Source: QHWT01 sp963755695
GTDB taxonomy: Bacteria > Acidobacteriota > Vicinamibacteria > Vicinamibacterales > 2-12-FULL-66-21
Direction of reading: 5' to 3'
NCBI GenBank assembly: GCA_963755695.1
Contig: CAVWLB010000008.1
Span: 620,001-684,000 of the forward strand
DNA length: 64,000 bases
Made by a program: the position numbers and the translations under genes. The notes beneath the pieces were generated by a model that was given only the letters and a program-made list of their open reading frames with translations, did no database searches and was not told the origin of the DNA. Shown in pieces: positions 47,163 through 57,221 of the stretch (position 1 is its first letter; each line of letters opens with the position of its first letter).

Positions 47163-48346
47163 ATGCGCACCGACCCGCTCGCCTATCTTGGACAGGAGCT
47201 CGAAACGCTCAAGGAACAGAAGCTTTACCGCGAGCTGCGGATCCTCGAGGACGAGCAGAAGGCGCGTACCACGGTCGATCACAAGTCGGTAGTCAACCTG
47301 TCGTCGAACAACTATCTCGGCCTGACGACGCATCCCAGGCTGCGCGAGCGCGGCGCTGAAGGCGATCGAGCGACTACGGCGTCGGCACCGGATCGGTGCG
47401 GACCATCGCGGGCACCATGGACATCCACATGGAGCTCGAACGCCGGCTCGCCGATTTCAAGAAGGTCGAGAAGGTCGTCGTGTTCCAGAGCGGGTTCGCG
47501 GCGAACGCCGGCACCGTCTCGGCCATCCTGACGAAAGAAGACGTCGTCATCTCGGACGAGTTGAACCACGCGAGCATCATCGACGGCTGCCGTCTGAGCC
47601 GCGCGACCATCAAGGTCTTCCCGCACAAGGACGTCGACGCGGCGCGCAAGATCATCAAGGATCTGCCGGCCTCGCAGCGCAAGCTGCTCATCACCGACGG
47701 CGTCTTCAGCATGGACGGCGACCTCGGGCCGCTGCCGGCGCTGTGCGACCTGGCGGAGGAGACCGGCTGCATCATGATGGTGGACGACGCGCATGCGAGC
47801 GGCGTGTTCGGGGGGAACGGCCGCGGCACCGTCGACCACTTCGGCATGCACGGGCGCGTCGACATCCAGGTCGGCACGCTGTCGAAGGCGATCGGCGCGC
47901 TCGGCGGCTACGTCGCCGGCAACGCGAACCTGATCGACTTCCTCTATCACCGCGCGCGGCCGTTCCTCTTCTCGACCTCCCATCCCCCGGCCGTCGTGCT
48001 GGCCTGCATGGCCGCGATGGACGTCCTGGTGGAGGAGCCGGAAATCATCGAACGGCTGTGGGAGAATACTCGTTTCTTCAAAGAGGGGCTTCAGCGCCTC
48101 GGGTTCAACACCGGCATGAGCGAGAGCCCGATCACGCCGGTGATTGCGGGAGAAGGCGCCAAGGCGATGATGCTGTCGGACAAGCTGTTCGAGCGCGGCG
48201 TGTTCGCGCAGGGGATCGCGTTCCCGACAGTGGCGCGCGACAAGGCGCGGGTCCGCACGATCGTGACCGCGACGCACACGCGCGAGGACCTGCAGTATGC
48301 GCTCGACGCGTTTGCCGCGGTCGGCCGGGAGATCGGCCTGATCTGA
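47163..48346 (+). pseudogene. kbl: Glycine C-acetyltransferase (2-amino-3-ketobutyrate CoA ligase), one frameshift
   Basis: About 395 residues with one break near 47345-47395; the frame from 47396 is intact. Landmarks: VNLSSNNYLGLTTHPRL, GTGSVRTIAGTMDIHMELE, MVDDAHASGVFGGNGRG and VGTLSKAIGALGGYVAG with the PLP lysine in LSKA. The wording matches Kbl more closely than BioF, for example the N-terminal LGQELETLKEQKLYRELRIL. The enzyme splits 2-amino-3-ketobutyrate with CoA into glycine and acetyl-CoA in threonine breakdown. No threonine dehydrogenase gene is adjacent. It is cytosolic. Confidence 0.88.
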
Positions 48347-48353
48347 CTCGACA

Positions 48354-49535
48354 TGGCCGAATGGTCCCCGATCGGCGTCAGGCCCGAACTGGTTCGACGC
48401 GTGGACGCGCGATGTCGCGCGCGACGTCACCGCCGAGGACCTGCAGCGGCTGTTCACGCGCGATACGCGCGAGGCCTACCGGTATCTTCACTCGCGGGCT
48501 CGACGAGGATCGGCTGGCGCACGAGCCGTGGTGCCGCCGCTAGCTGCTGCGCGTCCGCCAGGTCTTCATCGCCTTCACGCTGAAGCTGTCGCCCGCGCGG
48601 CGCGCGCTCTATCTGGTCTCGCTGGTCGTTGCGTTGATCGGCGTCCTGAAGCTGTATCAGCGGTTGGGCGTCGATCTCGGTGCCGTTCGGCACGCCGTTC
48701 TTCAGATCCACGTGGTCGCGCCGCAGTGGGCTGACGGCACGTTCGCGCTGCTCGTCAGCATCATCCTGGTCAACCTGCTGCTGCTGCTCGAGGTCGCCGA
48801 TCGCCTGTCGCTCAAGGGGGAACTCGAGGTCGCGCGCGAGATCCAGCTCGCGATGCTGCCGACCGGGCACCTATCGCGCCGGCGACGCGGACATCTGCGG
48901 CCTTACGCGGCCGGCGAACACGGTCGGCGGCGACTTCTACGACGTGCTGCCGCAGCGTGACGGGCGCGTCATCGTCACGATCGGCGACGTCGCCGGCAAG
49001 GGCAGCCCCGCGGCGCTGCTGATGGCGTTGCTGCTCGCCGTGCTGCGCACGCTTGTCGACGAAGAGCTCGAGCCGTGCGCGCTGGTCGCGCGCCTGAACC
49101 GGCAGATCTGCCGTCACAGCCCAGCCTCGCGGTTCATCACGCTGTTCTATGCGACATACACGCCCGGCACGGGCGCGTTGACCTACGTGAACGCCGGCCA
49201 GAACCCGCCGCTTTTACGGCGCGCTGACGGCTCGATCGAACGGCTCGACGGGACTGGCATCGCGCTGGGGATGTTCGAAGGGTCGACCTACGAAGCGCGC
49301 GAGACCAGCGTTCATCCAGGGCGATATGCTGATGCTCTACAGTGATGGCGTTACCGAAGCCGAGAACCCAGCCGGGCAGCCGTTCGAGGAGGCCGGGCTC
49401 GGACGCGTCCTCGACGCCTACGGCGACGATCCGCCGGCGGAGCTGGCGCGGGCGATTGTTCGTGCTGTCGAGGCGCACGCCCAGGATTCGCGATTCACGG
49501 ACGATTTGACGGTCCTCATCCTGAAGAGATCGTAG
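48354..49535 (+). pseudogene. SpoIIE/RsbU-type PP2C phosphatase with membrane anchor, frameshifted
   Basis: It starts 5 nt after the kbl stop. Joined frames: DVARDVTAEDLQRLFTRDTR, LSPARRALYLVSLVVALIGV and TFALLVSIILVNLLLLLEVA (two helices), LEVAREIQLAMLP, ANTVGGDFYDVLPQRDGRVI, TIGDVAGKGSPAALLMALLL, YVNAGQNPPLLRR, LMLYSDGVTEAENPAGQPF and FTDDLTVLILKRS. These are PP2C/SpoIIE motifs with the metal-binding aspartates. Related enzymes dephosphorylate anti-anti-sigma factors; none is seen nearby. Breaks lie near 48385, 48480, 48870, 48945 and 49325. Confidence 0.85.
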
Positions 49536-49676
49536 TTCGTCTCGCACGCCACGGCGCCGCGTCATTGGCAACTCATCGTGTGCAGCCGTTTGAGGGCTGC
49601 TCGAGCGCCCGCCGCCGGGCTGACGTTTGGGCGCCAACAAGAGACTCGACAGGCGGTGTCTAATAGGCGGTGTCCA

Positions 49677-52411
49677 ATGCGCACGCTCGCGCTATCTGCC
49701 TGCCTGGTCCTGTGGGCCGGTGCAGCCGCCGCCCAGACGTCGCCGCCCGCCGATGGGATCGACCGCCTGGTTCTCGCCATCGAGGCCGCGGCGAGGAGCG
49801 GCCAGGAGGTTTCGGTCCGCGGGCTCGCCCGCTACGACGTCGATAACGCCGCCTTGAGCGACTTCGTGGGGATGCTCACGTCGCCGCCCGCCACCGCGGT
49901 TACGGTCAAAGAGCGCGATCGCGCCATGCTGACCAATGGCCGCCAGCGGCTCCTTCTCGAGATCCTCACCGATCGCAATCGCGAAGGACGTGTGTCGACG
50001 TGGCGCATCGACGCGTCGCCACCCGTCGCCCCCGCCGACACCGGGCCGGATGCGCCGTGGCAGATCGCCGAAGTCGAGCGTTTGTCGGTGATCGGCGGAC
50101 TCTATCGTCTCAAGCTCGATTCGACCGTTGAGTACGAGGTCAAGAACCTCGCGCTGGAGGCGCCGGATCTGACCCTCTCGTTGCCGGCCGGCCGCGCGTT
50201 TCTCGCGCGTACCGACGACGGACCGACGGCGCTGGTGCTGCTCGGACGCGGCCGGATGCAGTTTGCGCCCAAGCCGGAATCCGAGCGCGTGCAGGTCCGC
50301 ATTTTCTGCGGCTCGGAAGCGCTCGGCGCAGAGTTCGATGCCGTATTCGCGCGTTTGAGCCCGTACGAGTTCTCGAGTCGCATCGCGGCGGGGATGCTCA
50401 TCGAACGCTCTGTGGACGGCGGCGATCTGAGGAAGGCGACGCAGATTTTCGACAACTATTCCCCGCGCAGCTTTCAGGTCGATCTCAGCGATCTGAGCAC
50501 CGAGCCGTGAGTCGCTCACGCCAACGATGAACGATTTCGTCGGCGAGATCGTCACGCGCCGGTACGGTCCGCTGACCTACGCGCGCGCCGGCTCGGAACC
50601 AGAGGACATCTCGTTCTTCGACCGCCAGCGCCATCGCAACATCGCCATCTATGCATCGGAAGGCAAGCTGGCGCAGCGGGGCCGGTTCTTCAGCGAGGAC
50701 GATCAGGCCGACTACGACGTGACCAGTTACGAGGTGGAGGCGGCATTTGCGCCCGATCGTCTGTGGGTCGACGGTGCGGCGCGCCTCAAGCTCCGGACTC
50801 GTGATTCGTCGATCACCACGCTTACCATCAAGCTCGCCGAACCACTCGTCGTCCGCAGCGTGTCGTCTCCGCAGTTCGGGCGGCTGCTGAACATTCGCGT
50901 CGTCCGGCAGAACAGCGTCCTGATCTCCCTTCCGGCGATCATTCCACCGGAGACCGATCTCGATTTGACGATCCGATACGGCGGACGCCTGGAGCCGCAG
51001 ATGATCGATCGCGAGGCGATCCTGCTCGACCAGGACCGTCCGGTCCCGAACTCCGGGCCCGGCCAGAGCGAAGCGATGGTCATCCCGCCGGAGCCGAACT
51101 ACGTCTACAGCAACAACAGCTTCTGGTACCCGCAGAGCACCGTGACCGACTACGCCATTGCCAAGCTGGCGATTTCGGTGCCGCAGGATTTCGACGTGGT
51201 TGCGACAGGCTCGCCACAAGGCCCTCCCACACCGGTACCAGCCTCGCTGGTTCTGCGCCGCGGCGGCAAGCGATATCGTTTTCACGACCCAGCGCCCGGT
51301 GCGCTATCTCGCTTGCGTGATCAGCAAGTTCAACCGGATTGATTCCACTCAACTCAGCCTGGCTTCGTCGAGCGAGAGCGGCGGGCCGAAAGCCACTGCG
51401 CGCGAGGGCGGTGGGAGCGACGGAAATGGCGAAGCGACGTCGCTGCTGACGCTCTCCGTGCAGGCGAACCCGCGCCAGTTCAACCGCGCGCGCAACTTTG
51501 CGGAACGGGCTACCGATATCCTTCGCTTCTACACGTCAATCATCGGCGACACGCCGTACGACAGTTTCACCCTGGCGCTCACGGAGAGCGAGCTGCCGGG
51601 TGGGCACAGCCCCGCGTACTTTGCCATTCTCAACCAGCCGTTACCGACCTCGCCCTACGTGTGGCGGAACGATCCGGTGGCGTTCGAGAATTATCCGAGC
51701 TTTTTCCTCGCGCACGAAGTCGCGCACCAGTGGTGGGGACAATCGGTCGGCTGGAAGAACTATCACGAGCAGTGGATCAGCGAAGGCTTCGCGCAGTATT
51801 TCGCCGCGCTCTACGCGGAGCGCGAGCGCGGACCGGAGCAATTCACCAGCGTGGTGCGGCAAATGCGGCGGTGGGCCATCGACATGTCGGCGCAGGGACC
51901 GATCTACCTTGGCTATCGCCTCGGCCACATCAAAGGCGAGGGGCGCGTGTTTCGCGCCATCGTCTACAACAAGGGGGCGATGGTGCTGCACATGCTGCGG
52001 CGCCTCGTTGGCGACGAAGCATTCTTCAAAGGGCTGCGCGAGTTCTACGCCACCTGGCGGTACAAGAAGGCAGGGACCGGTGACTTTCGTGCGGCAATGG
52101 AACACGCGAGCGGGAGACCGCTCGAACGCTTCTTCGAGCGATGGATTTTCGGCAGCGTCATTCCAACGGTCGCCTTCACCTCCCAGGTCCAACAGGGCGG
52201 CGAGCAACTCTCCGTCCGCTTCGAGCAACGCCAGGCAGACATCTTCGACGTCCCCATCACGGTTACGCTGTCTTATGCCGACGGAACCATCGAGGATGTC
52301 GTGGTCACGCTCGACGACAAGGTGACGGAGCGCACGATCCCTCTGAAGGGTGCGCTCCGCAGCGTCGACGTCAACCGCGACTCGGCGTCGCTTGCGGAAA
52401 TTGAAAAATGA
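49677..52411 (+). pseudogene. M1-family membrane alanyl aminopeptidase-like protein, two frameshifts
   Basis: ATG 49677 opens a signal peptide (MRTLALSACLVLWAGAAAAQ). Three consecutive frames join into about 910 residues: 49677-50510, to about 51270, and to 52411. The second joint is supported by TEP followed by SLTPTMNDFVGEIVTRRYG if one base is removed near 50510. The third frame contains LTESELPGGHSPAYFAILNQ and the zinc motif HEVAHQWWG with WISEGFAQYFAALYAE. The first 280 residues are a beta-rich region typical of long exported M1-like proteins. It cleaves N-terminal residues from peptides in the periplasm. Confidence 0.83.
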
Positions 52412-52431
52412 TCGCTGTCTGCGCTTGCGGG

Positions 52432-52857
52432 CTAGGGCAGATAGATCGCGCCAACGCGGGGCTCGCCGTTCCGTTCGAATGGCTCGAACACGAGGATGAA
52501 ACGGAAGCCGGCGTACTCGTAGTAGCGGGTGAGTCGTTCTCCCAGGCGTCCGCGGTCGACTTCCTGACGGCCGCTTTCGGCGGAGCGTCCGAGACTGGCT
52601 GCCACCGACGCCGCGGTATCACCGACGCGAATCTCTTTCCCATCCCGAAACGGCAGCACCGGCACCGACACGGCACGCGGCGGCACCGTGGCAGGCGCGG
52701 TGTCGGTGTGCGTGCGCGCCGCGGGGGCCGTCAGCTGCACGCGCGAAACCCGGAATTCCCGGAGGATCAAGGAGCCCACGCCGACGGTCGCGGCCAGAAA
52801 CGCTGCTGCAATCGCCCATTCAACGACAGGTCCGAGGCGAGCGCGAAGCGCGTCCAT
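52432..52857 (-). CDS. Hypothetical single-pass membrane protein
   Basis: The product has 141 residues. One N-terminal helix (VVEWAIAAAFLAATVGVGSL) is followed by a proline/threonine-rich linker and a small C-terminal domain (EIRVGDTAASVAASLGR, RLTRYYEYAGFRFILVFEPF, VGAIYLP) resembling a short beta-sheet fold. I do not recognise a family. It is convergent with the M1 gene, and 105 nt separate its start from the divergent nuoG start. Confidence 0.65.
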   Translation of the reverse strand: MDALRARLGPVVEWAIAAAFLAATVGVGSLILREFRVSRVQLTAPAARTHTDTAPATVPPRAVSVPVLPFRDGKEIRVGDTAASVAASLGRSAESGRQEVDRGRLGERLTRYYEYAGFRFILVFEPFERNGEPRVGAIYLP

Positions 52858-52947
52858 TATGGGCCCCCTTACCGGAAGGAGAGTGGCCGGACCGAAGAGT
52901 CCTCAATCTAGGGCCGCGTGCGTCCGGAGTCAAGCATCCTCTTGATA

Positions 52948-52953
52948 TAAGAT
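52948..52953 (+). promoter_or_regulatory. TAAGAT -10-like box 9 nt before the nuoG start
   Basis: TAAGAT ends 9 nt before ATG 52963. It follows the TANNNT pattern; the overlapping TATAAG at 52946 is an alternative register. Confidence 0.42.
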
Positions 52954-52962
52954 CGTCGGGTT

Positions 52963-54753
52963 ATGGAAACCGTCACCCTCACGATTGATGGCCGGCAGGT
53001 CACGGTGGAGAAAGGGAAGACCGTACTCCAGGCCGCCATCGAGCACGGCATCAAGGTCCCCTATTACTGCTACCACCCGGGGCTCGGGATCGACGGGTCG
53101 TGCCGCGTCTGCCTCGTCAAGATCGAGAAGATGCCGAAGCTGCAGACAGCATGCTCCTCACCAGTCGCCGAGGGGATGGTCGTCTCGACCAACGCCCCCG
53201 ACGTGGTCGAAGCGCGCGCGAGCGTGTTCGAGTTCCTGCTGATTAACCACCCGCTCGACTGCCCGGTCTGCGACAAGGGTGGCGAGTGCCCGCTCCAGGA
53301 CTTTTCGTATTCGTACGGACCCAATGAGAGCCGGATGGAGTTTCCGCGGAGGGTGTTCGACGGGGAGGGGGTCAAGGCCGACGTCGATTTCGGGCCGACG
53401 CTGATGCTGAACCGGAACCGCTGCATCCTCTGCACGCGCTGCGTGCGGTTCATGCGCGAAGTCGACGGCGACGCCCAGATCAACATCGTCGATCGCGGCT
53501 ACGGCAGCGAGATTGCGACCTTCCAGGAGGAAGGCGTCCATTCCCTGATCTCCGGGAACCTCATGGACGTGTGCCCGGTTGGAGCCATCACTACCAAGGA
53601 CTATCGCTTCAAGTCGCGGCCGTGGGACAACCCCGACGCGGTGGACACGATCTGCACGTTCTGCGAGCGCGGCTGCAATACGACCGCCTGGCTTCGGGCG
53701 AAGCCGGAGTGGGCCAAGGGGGCACGCCTGGTCCGAATAACTCCGCGGTTCAATCCCGACGTCAACGGCTACTGGATGTGTGACATCGGCCGGTTCGAGT
53801 ACCACTGGATCGAAGGGGATGATCGGCTGCAGCGCCCGCTCTTGAAGACCGAGACCGGCCTGCAGCAGCCGAGTGACTGGCGCGAAGCAATGGCGAAAGC
53901 GGCAGAGCGGATCACCGCCGCCGGAAACGGATCTCTTCGCCTGTTGATCTCCGCCCACGCGTCGCTCGAGGAACTGTTTCTCATTGGACGACTGGGCTCG
54001 GCGTTGGGAATTCCTGAAGACGGCGTGGCGATCAGCTGGCGGGCACGCGAGAAACCCCAGCCACAGGACAGCAAGTTCAAGGTGCCCCCGGTGGATGCGC
54101 CGAACGTCCATGGCGCACGAGACATGGGGTTCCCGGTGAAGTCGCTGTCCGATGGACGCCCAGACATCTCGGCATTCCGTCAACAGGTCGAGCAGGGACA
54201 GGTCAAGGCACTGCTGGTGTTCGATCCCGGTCCGGCGGGGTCGATTGGCGATGTCTCGTGGGTGATCCAGGCGCGGGTGTCCGGCAAGCTGCCGCTGCTC
54301 ATCGTCCACAGCGTGCTGCTCACCGACCTCGCACGCGCTGCCGACATCGTCCTGCCGGGTGCATCCTCGCTCGAGAAAGACGCGTCTTACGTGAATTATC
54401 AAGGCCGGGTCCAGGCTGCGTCGCGGGCGCTGCTGACGCCGGGAGATGCACAGGAAGACTGGCAGATCTTGGTGAACCTTGGTATGGCGCTCGGGGTGAC
54501 GCTGGGCTATACGAGCAGCGCCCACGTTCGGGCCGATGTCGCGGAGGCAATGTCCTCGAACTCGGCATACGCTGAGCTGGGGGAGCTGACGTTTGCGCGA
54601 CCGGTGCCGGCAAAGCACTGGCTGCAGGCCTCGAACCCTTCCGAGCGTTGGAAGTGGGATGTAATGTTCCAGGATCTGCCACCGGTAAAATTCGCGGGAC
54701 GCCCGGAACCCACGTCGATTCCGAGCGTGATTCCGCTGACCGAGCGCGACTGA
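52963..54753 (+). CDS. nuoG: NADH-quinone oxidoreductase subunit G-like protein
   Basis: The product has 596 residues, intact. The N-terminal [2Fe-2S] ferredoxin has Cys36, Cys47, Cys50 and Cys64 (YYCYHPGLGIDGSCRVC). Then come HPLDCPVCDKGGECPLQD for the N3 [4Fe-4S] cluster, NRCILCTRCVRFMREVDGD, and the molybdopterin-type domain opening CTFCERGCNTTAWLRAKPEW. The C-terminal domain is shortened relative to the roughly 900-residue enterobacterial NuoG but keeps ADIVLPGASSLEKDASYVN. In complex I this subunit carries electrons from NADH toward quinone. No other nuo gene is adjacent; ccdA follows after 6 nt. Confidence 0.9.
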   Translation: METVTLTIDGRQVTVEKGKTVLQAAIEHGIKVPYYCYHPGLGIDGSCRVCLVKIEKMPKLQTACSSPVAEGMVVSTNAPDVVEARASVFEFLLINHPLDCPVCDKGGECPLQDFSYSYGPNESRMEFPRRVFDGEGVKADVDFGPTLMLNRNRCILCTRCVRFMREVDGDAQINIVDRGYGSEIATFQEEGVHSLISGNLMDVCPVGAITTKDYRFKSRPWDNPDAVDTICTFCERGCNTTAWLRAKPEWAKGARLVRITPRFNPDVNGYWMCDIGRFEYHWIEGDDRLQRPLLKTETGLQQPSDWREAMAKAAERITAAGNGSLRLLISAHASLEELFLIGRLGSALGIPEDGVAISWRAREKPQPQDSKFKVPPVDAPNVHGARDMGFPVKSLSDGRPDISAFRQQVEQGQVKALLVFDPGPAGSIGDVSWVIQARVSGKLPLLIVHSVLLTDLARAADIVLPGASSLEKDASYVNYQGRVQAASRALLTPGDAQEDWQILVNLGMALGVTLGYTSSAHVRADVAEAMSSNSAYAELGELTFARPVPAKHWLQASNPSERWKWDVMFQDLPPVKFAGRPEPTSIPSVIPLTERD

Positions 54754-54759
54754 TCGTTC

Positions 54760-55485
54760 ATGGATCAAAATGTGACGCTGCTGGCCGCGTTTGCGGCCGG
54801 CTTCCTGTCGTTCGTCTCCCCTTGCGTGTTGCCGCTCATTCCCGGCTACATCTCGTTCGTCTCGGGCGTCTCGCTCGAGGAGATGCGAGGTGATTCGGCG
54901 GCGAGGGCGACGCGAAGCCAGGTCTTTCTCACTTCGGTCGCATTCGTGCTCGGGTTCTCAATCGTGTTCGTGGCGCTGGGAGCCACAGCGACCGCAATCG
55001 GCAAGTTCATGCTGGCCCAGCTGCCACTGCTCAGCAAGGTTGCCGGAATCATCCTGATTATTTTCGGCCTGCACACGATGGGCGTGTTCCGGCTGGCCTT
55101 TCTCGAAACCGAAAAGCGGATGCACGCGCAGCGCAAGCCAGCGGGTCCGCTCGGGGCGATGCTCGTCGGTGTGGCATTTGCCTTCGGCTGGACTCCGTGC
55201 ATCGGGCCGATCCTCGGGGGGATCCTCGCGATTGCTGGATCGAAGAACAGCATCTCTGAAGGTGTCACCCTGCTCGCAGTTTATTCGCTTGGTCTCGGGA
55301 TCCCGTTCCTGCTGACATCGCTCGCCATCGACCAGTTCTTCTCGGCAACGAAACGGATCCGGCGGTACTACCACGCGATCGAACTGACCTCGGGTGTGTT
55401 GCTCGTGGCGATCGGACTGCTCATCTTCACCGGCCAGCTCACCCTCATCGTCCGCTACCTTCAGCCCTACCTTCCAAGTTACTGA
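54760..55485 (+). CDS. ccdA: Cytochrome c biogenesis protein CcdA
   Basis: The product has 241 residues with six predicted helices, the standard CcdA length. The paired cysteine motifs are SFVSPCVLPLIPGYISFVSG and FGWTPCIGPILGGIL. CcdA passes reducing equivalents from cytosolic thioredoxin across the membrane for cytochrome c maturation or other periplasmic thiol reduction. It starts 6 nt after the nuoG stop, so the two are probably cotranscribed. No ResA/CcsX-like thioredoxin is adjacent; the next gene is on the opposite strand. Confidence 0.94.
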   Translation: MDQNVTLLAAFAAGFLSFVSPCVLPLIPGYISFVSGVSLEEMRGDSAARATRSQVFLTSVAFVLGFSIVFVALGATATAIGKFMLAQLPLLSKVAGIILIIFGLHTMGVFRLAFLETEKRMHAQRKPAGPLGAMLVGVAFAFGWTPCIGPILGGILAIAGSKNSISEGVTLLAVYSLGLGIPFLLTSLAIDQFFSATKRIRRYYHAIELTSGVLLVAIGLLIFTGQLTLIVRYLQPYLPSY

Positions 55486-55493
55486 CGGCGGGG

Positions 55494-56150
55494 TCAGCTC
55501 GAGGTATTGATCGCGTCGACCACGTCGGTGCGATTCTTCGCTGCTGCACGCGACAGCGGTGTCTGGTCTTCCACGTCCACGGCAAGCGGATCGGCACCGC
55601 GCGCGAGGAGGGCCTTGACGACCTCGACGAGACCGTTCTCCGCGGCAATATGAAGCGGCGTGTGGCCGCCCGAATCGGGGACCCCGACGTCCGCGCCTCG
55701 CTCGATCAGAAAGAGCGCGATGTCCGTGTGACCACCGGCGGTGGCCGCGTGCAGCGGCGTGTTCTTCAAGCTGTTGGCGGAGACTGCAGAGACCCGGGCG
55801 CCGGCATCGACGATCTTCTCGGCTGCGTCGCGCTGTCCGAAGAAGCTCGCCAGGTGCAGCGGCGTCCACCCATCGTAAGAGAGGCTGTTCACGGCCGGCG
55901 GGTCAGCCAGCGTGGAATCCAGATCCTGAAGGCGTCCAAGCGCAGCGGCGGCGAACACGTCGGCGCGCGCACCAAGATCGAGCGCCGTTTCGATGACCTC
56001 ACGATGGCCTCGATAGAGGGCCGCCATGATGACCGACTCGCCGGCGGCGGTTCGAGCGTTGGCCAGCGAGGCGTCCTTTCGCAGCAGTTCGCGAACCCTG
56101 GACGCATCTCCCACCTTTGCGGCATCAATCAACGTTGCGAGATCGCTCAT
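55494..56150 (-). CDS. Ankyrin repeat protein
   Basis: The product has 218 residues, soluble, with no signal peptide. At least five ankyrin units are visible, for example GWTPLHLASFFGQRDAAEKI, LKNTPLHAATAGGHTDIALF and GHTPLHIAAENGLVEVVKAL. These mediate protein contacts; the partner is unknown. It converges on ccdA with 8 nt between stops. Start ATG 56150 has no strong ribosome binding site. The first unit (LATLIDAAKVGDASRVRELL) supports the start. Confidence 0.93.
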   Translation of the reverse strand: MSDLATLIDAAKVGDASRVRELLRKDASLANARTAAGESVIMAALYRGHREVIETALDLGARADVFAAAALGRLQDLDSTLADPPAVNSLSYDGWTPLHLASFFGQRDAAEKIVDAGARVSAVSANSLKNTPLHAATAGGHTDIALFLIERGADVGVPDSGGHTPLHIAAENGLVEVVKALLARGADPLAVDVEDQTPLSRAAAKNRTDVVDAINTSS

Positions 56151-56260
56151 GTTTGCCTCGGCACCCGCATGCGCAATCGCCTCGGGTGGATACTGACTCG
56201 GACGTGTCTATCCGCCCGGCCGGTTTCCCCGTCCAGATGGTACCGGATGGGCGCCTCTGA

Positions 56261-57043
56261 TTACACGTCGGCGCGCTCGATCGATCGAAGCGTGATCCTC
56301 GCTGCCAGGTGGGTCGTGCCGCGCATGAGGTGACGTCCGCCCCACAGGCGCGCCAGCGGGTGGCGATCCTCTACGACCACGGCCTCCAGCTTGCCGTCGT
56401 CCATTCGGGCATGCGGGGCCAAGCGGATGCCGTTGCCATACTCACGGCCGTTGGCGAAAGCGATCAGCAGCGCCGACGAGTGCACTTCCTCATCGTCGAG
56501 AACGATGCGATAGCGGGCAGCGCGGTAGCGGAATGCCTCGCGCAGGCCAATCGCCACATAGGGCCCCATCCCTCGATGACCCATCGCCCGCGCGTTGAAC
56601 TGCTCGGCAATCACTGCGTCGACTCCGATGCCGGCAATATTGAAGAAGGAGCGCCCGTCGAGCTCTCCGACGTCGATGAGTGTGTCGCGGCCCCGCAGGA
56701 TCACGTCGACAGCCGCATGCGGATCGGCAGGCAGGCCTAGCTCGCGCGCGAACCCGTTTCCTGAACCAGCAGGGATTACGCCCATCGCGCTCACCGAGCC
56801 GGCAATGACGCTGGCGACCTCGTTGATTGTGCCGTCGCCTCCCCACGCGATCACGATCGATGCACCGGTTGCGAGCGCGCGGCGGGCAAGATCGGTTGCG
56901 TGATGCCGTCGTTCCGTCACCTGCACGGTCGCGGTGACGCCCTCGGCGTCGAACCGCTTGGTCAGCAGCGCGACTCGTTCCGCCGCAACGTCGGGATCGG
57001 CGCCGGCTCCCGACAACGGGTTCACGATCGCGAAGACATTCAT
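56261..57043 (-). CDS. Diacylglycerol kinase-family lipid kinase
   Basis: The product has 260 residues. The ATP-binding motif is WGGDGTINEVAS, preceded by NPLSGAGADPDVAAERV and followed by GVIPAGSGNGFARELG, all typical of the YegS/DagK family. It phosphorylates diacylglycerol or a similar lipid at the inner face of the membrane. It is slightly shorter than soluble DagK (about 300) because the C-terminal beta-sandwich ends early with LAARITLRSIERADV. It is divergent from the GAF gene; TATAGC lies 22 nt upstream of the start. Confidence 0.9.
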   Translation of the reverse strand: MNVFAIVNPLSGAGADPDVAAERVALLTKRFDAEGVTATVQVTERRHHATDLARRALATGASIVIAWGGDGTINEVASVIAGSVSAMGVIPAGSGNGFARELGLPADPHAAVDVILRGRDTLIDVGELDGRSFFNIAGIGVDAVIAEQFNARAMGHRGMGPYVAIGLREAFRYRAARYRIVLDDEEVHSSALLIAFANGREYGNGIRLAPHARMDDGKLEAVVVEDRHPLARLWGGRHLMRGTTHLAARITLRSIERADV

Positions 57044-57221
57044 GGGTTCAGCGCTGTTTCAAGATGCTATAGTAGCGGGGCTACATGCCAGTCGGGTCGC
57101 ATTCGAACGAAGCGAACGATCGAGAGCGAGCGCGCCTCGCGTGCTTCGGCGAGGTCTCGCCGGAGCCCGTATCGAAGAGGCCGACGGCAAAGGCGGACGG
57201 GGCGACGCTCCCCGGAGAATC

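Noticed and set aside
22464..49535. Reading the belt as a natural pseudogene graveyard or degraded mobile island
   Set aside because: Broken genes keep all catalytic motifs and coupled junctions, belong to ordinary metabolism, and there are no transposases or integrases; sequence error is the simpler account.
53158..54768. 536-residue minus-strand open frame
   Set aside because: Antisense shadow of nuoG, whose Fe-S cysteine motifs are unmistakable.
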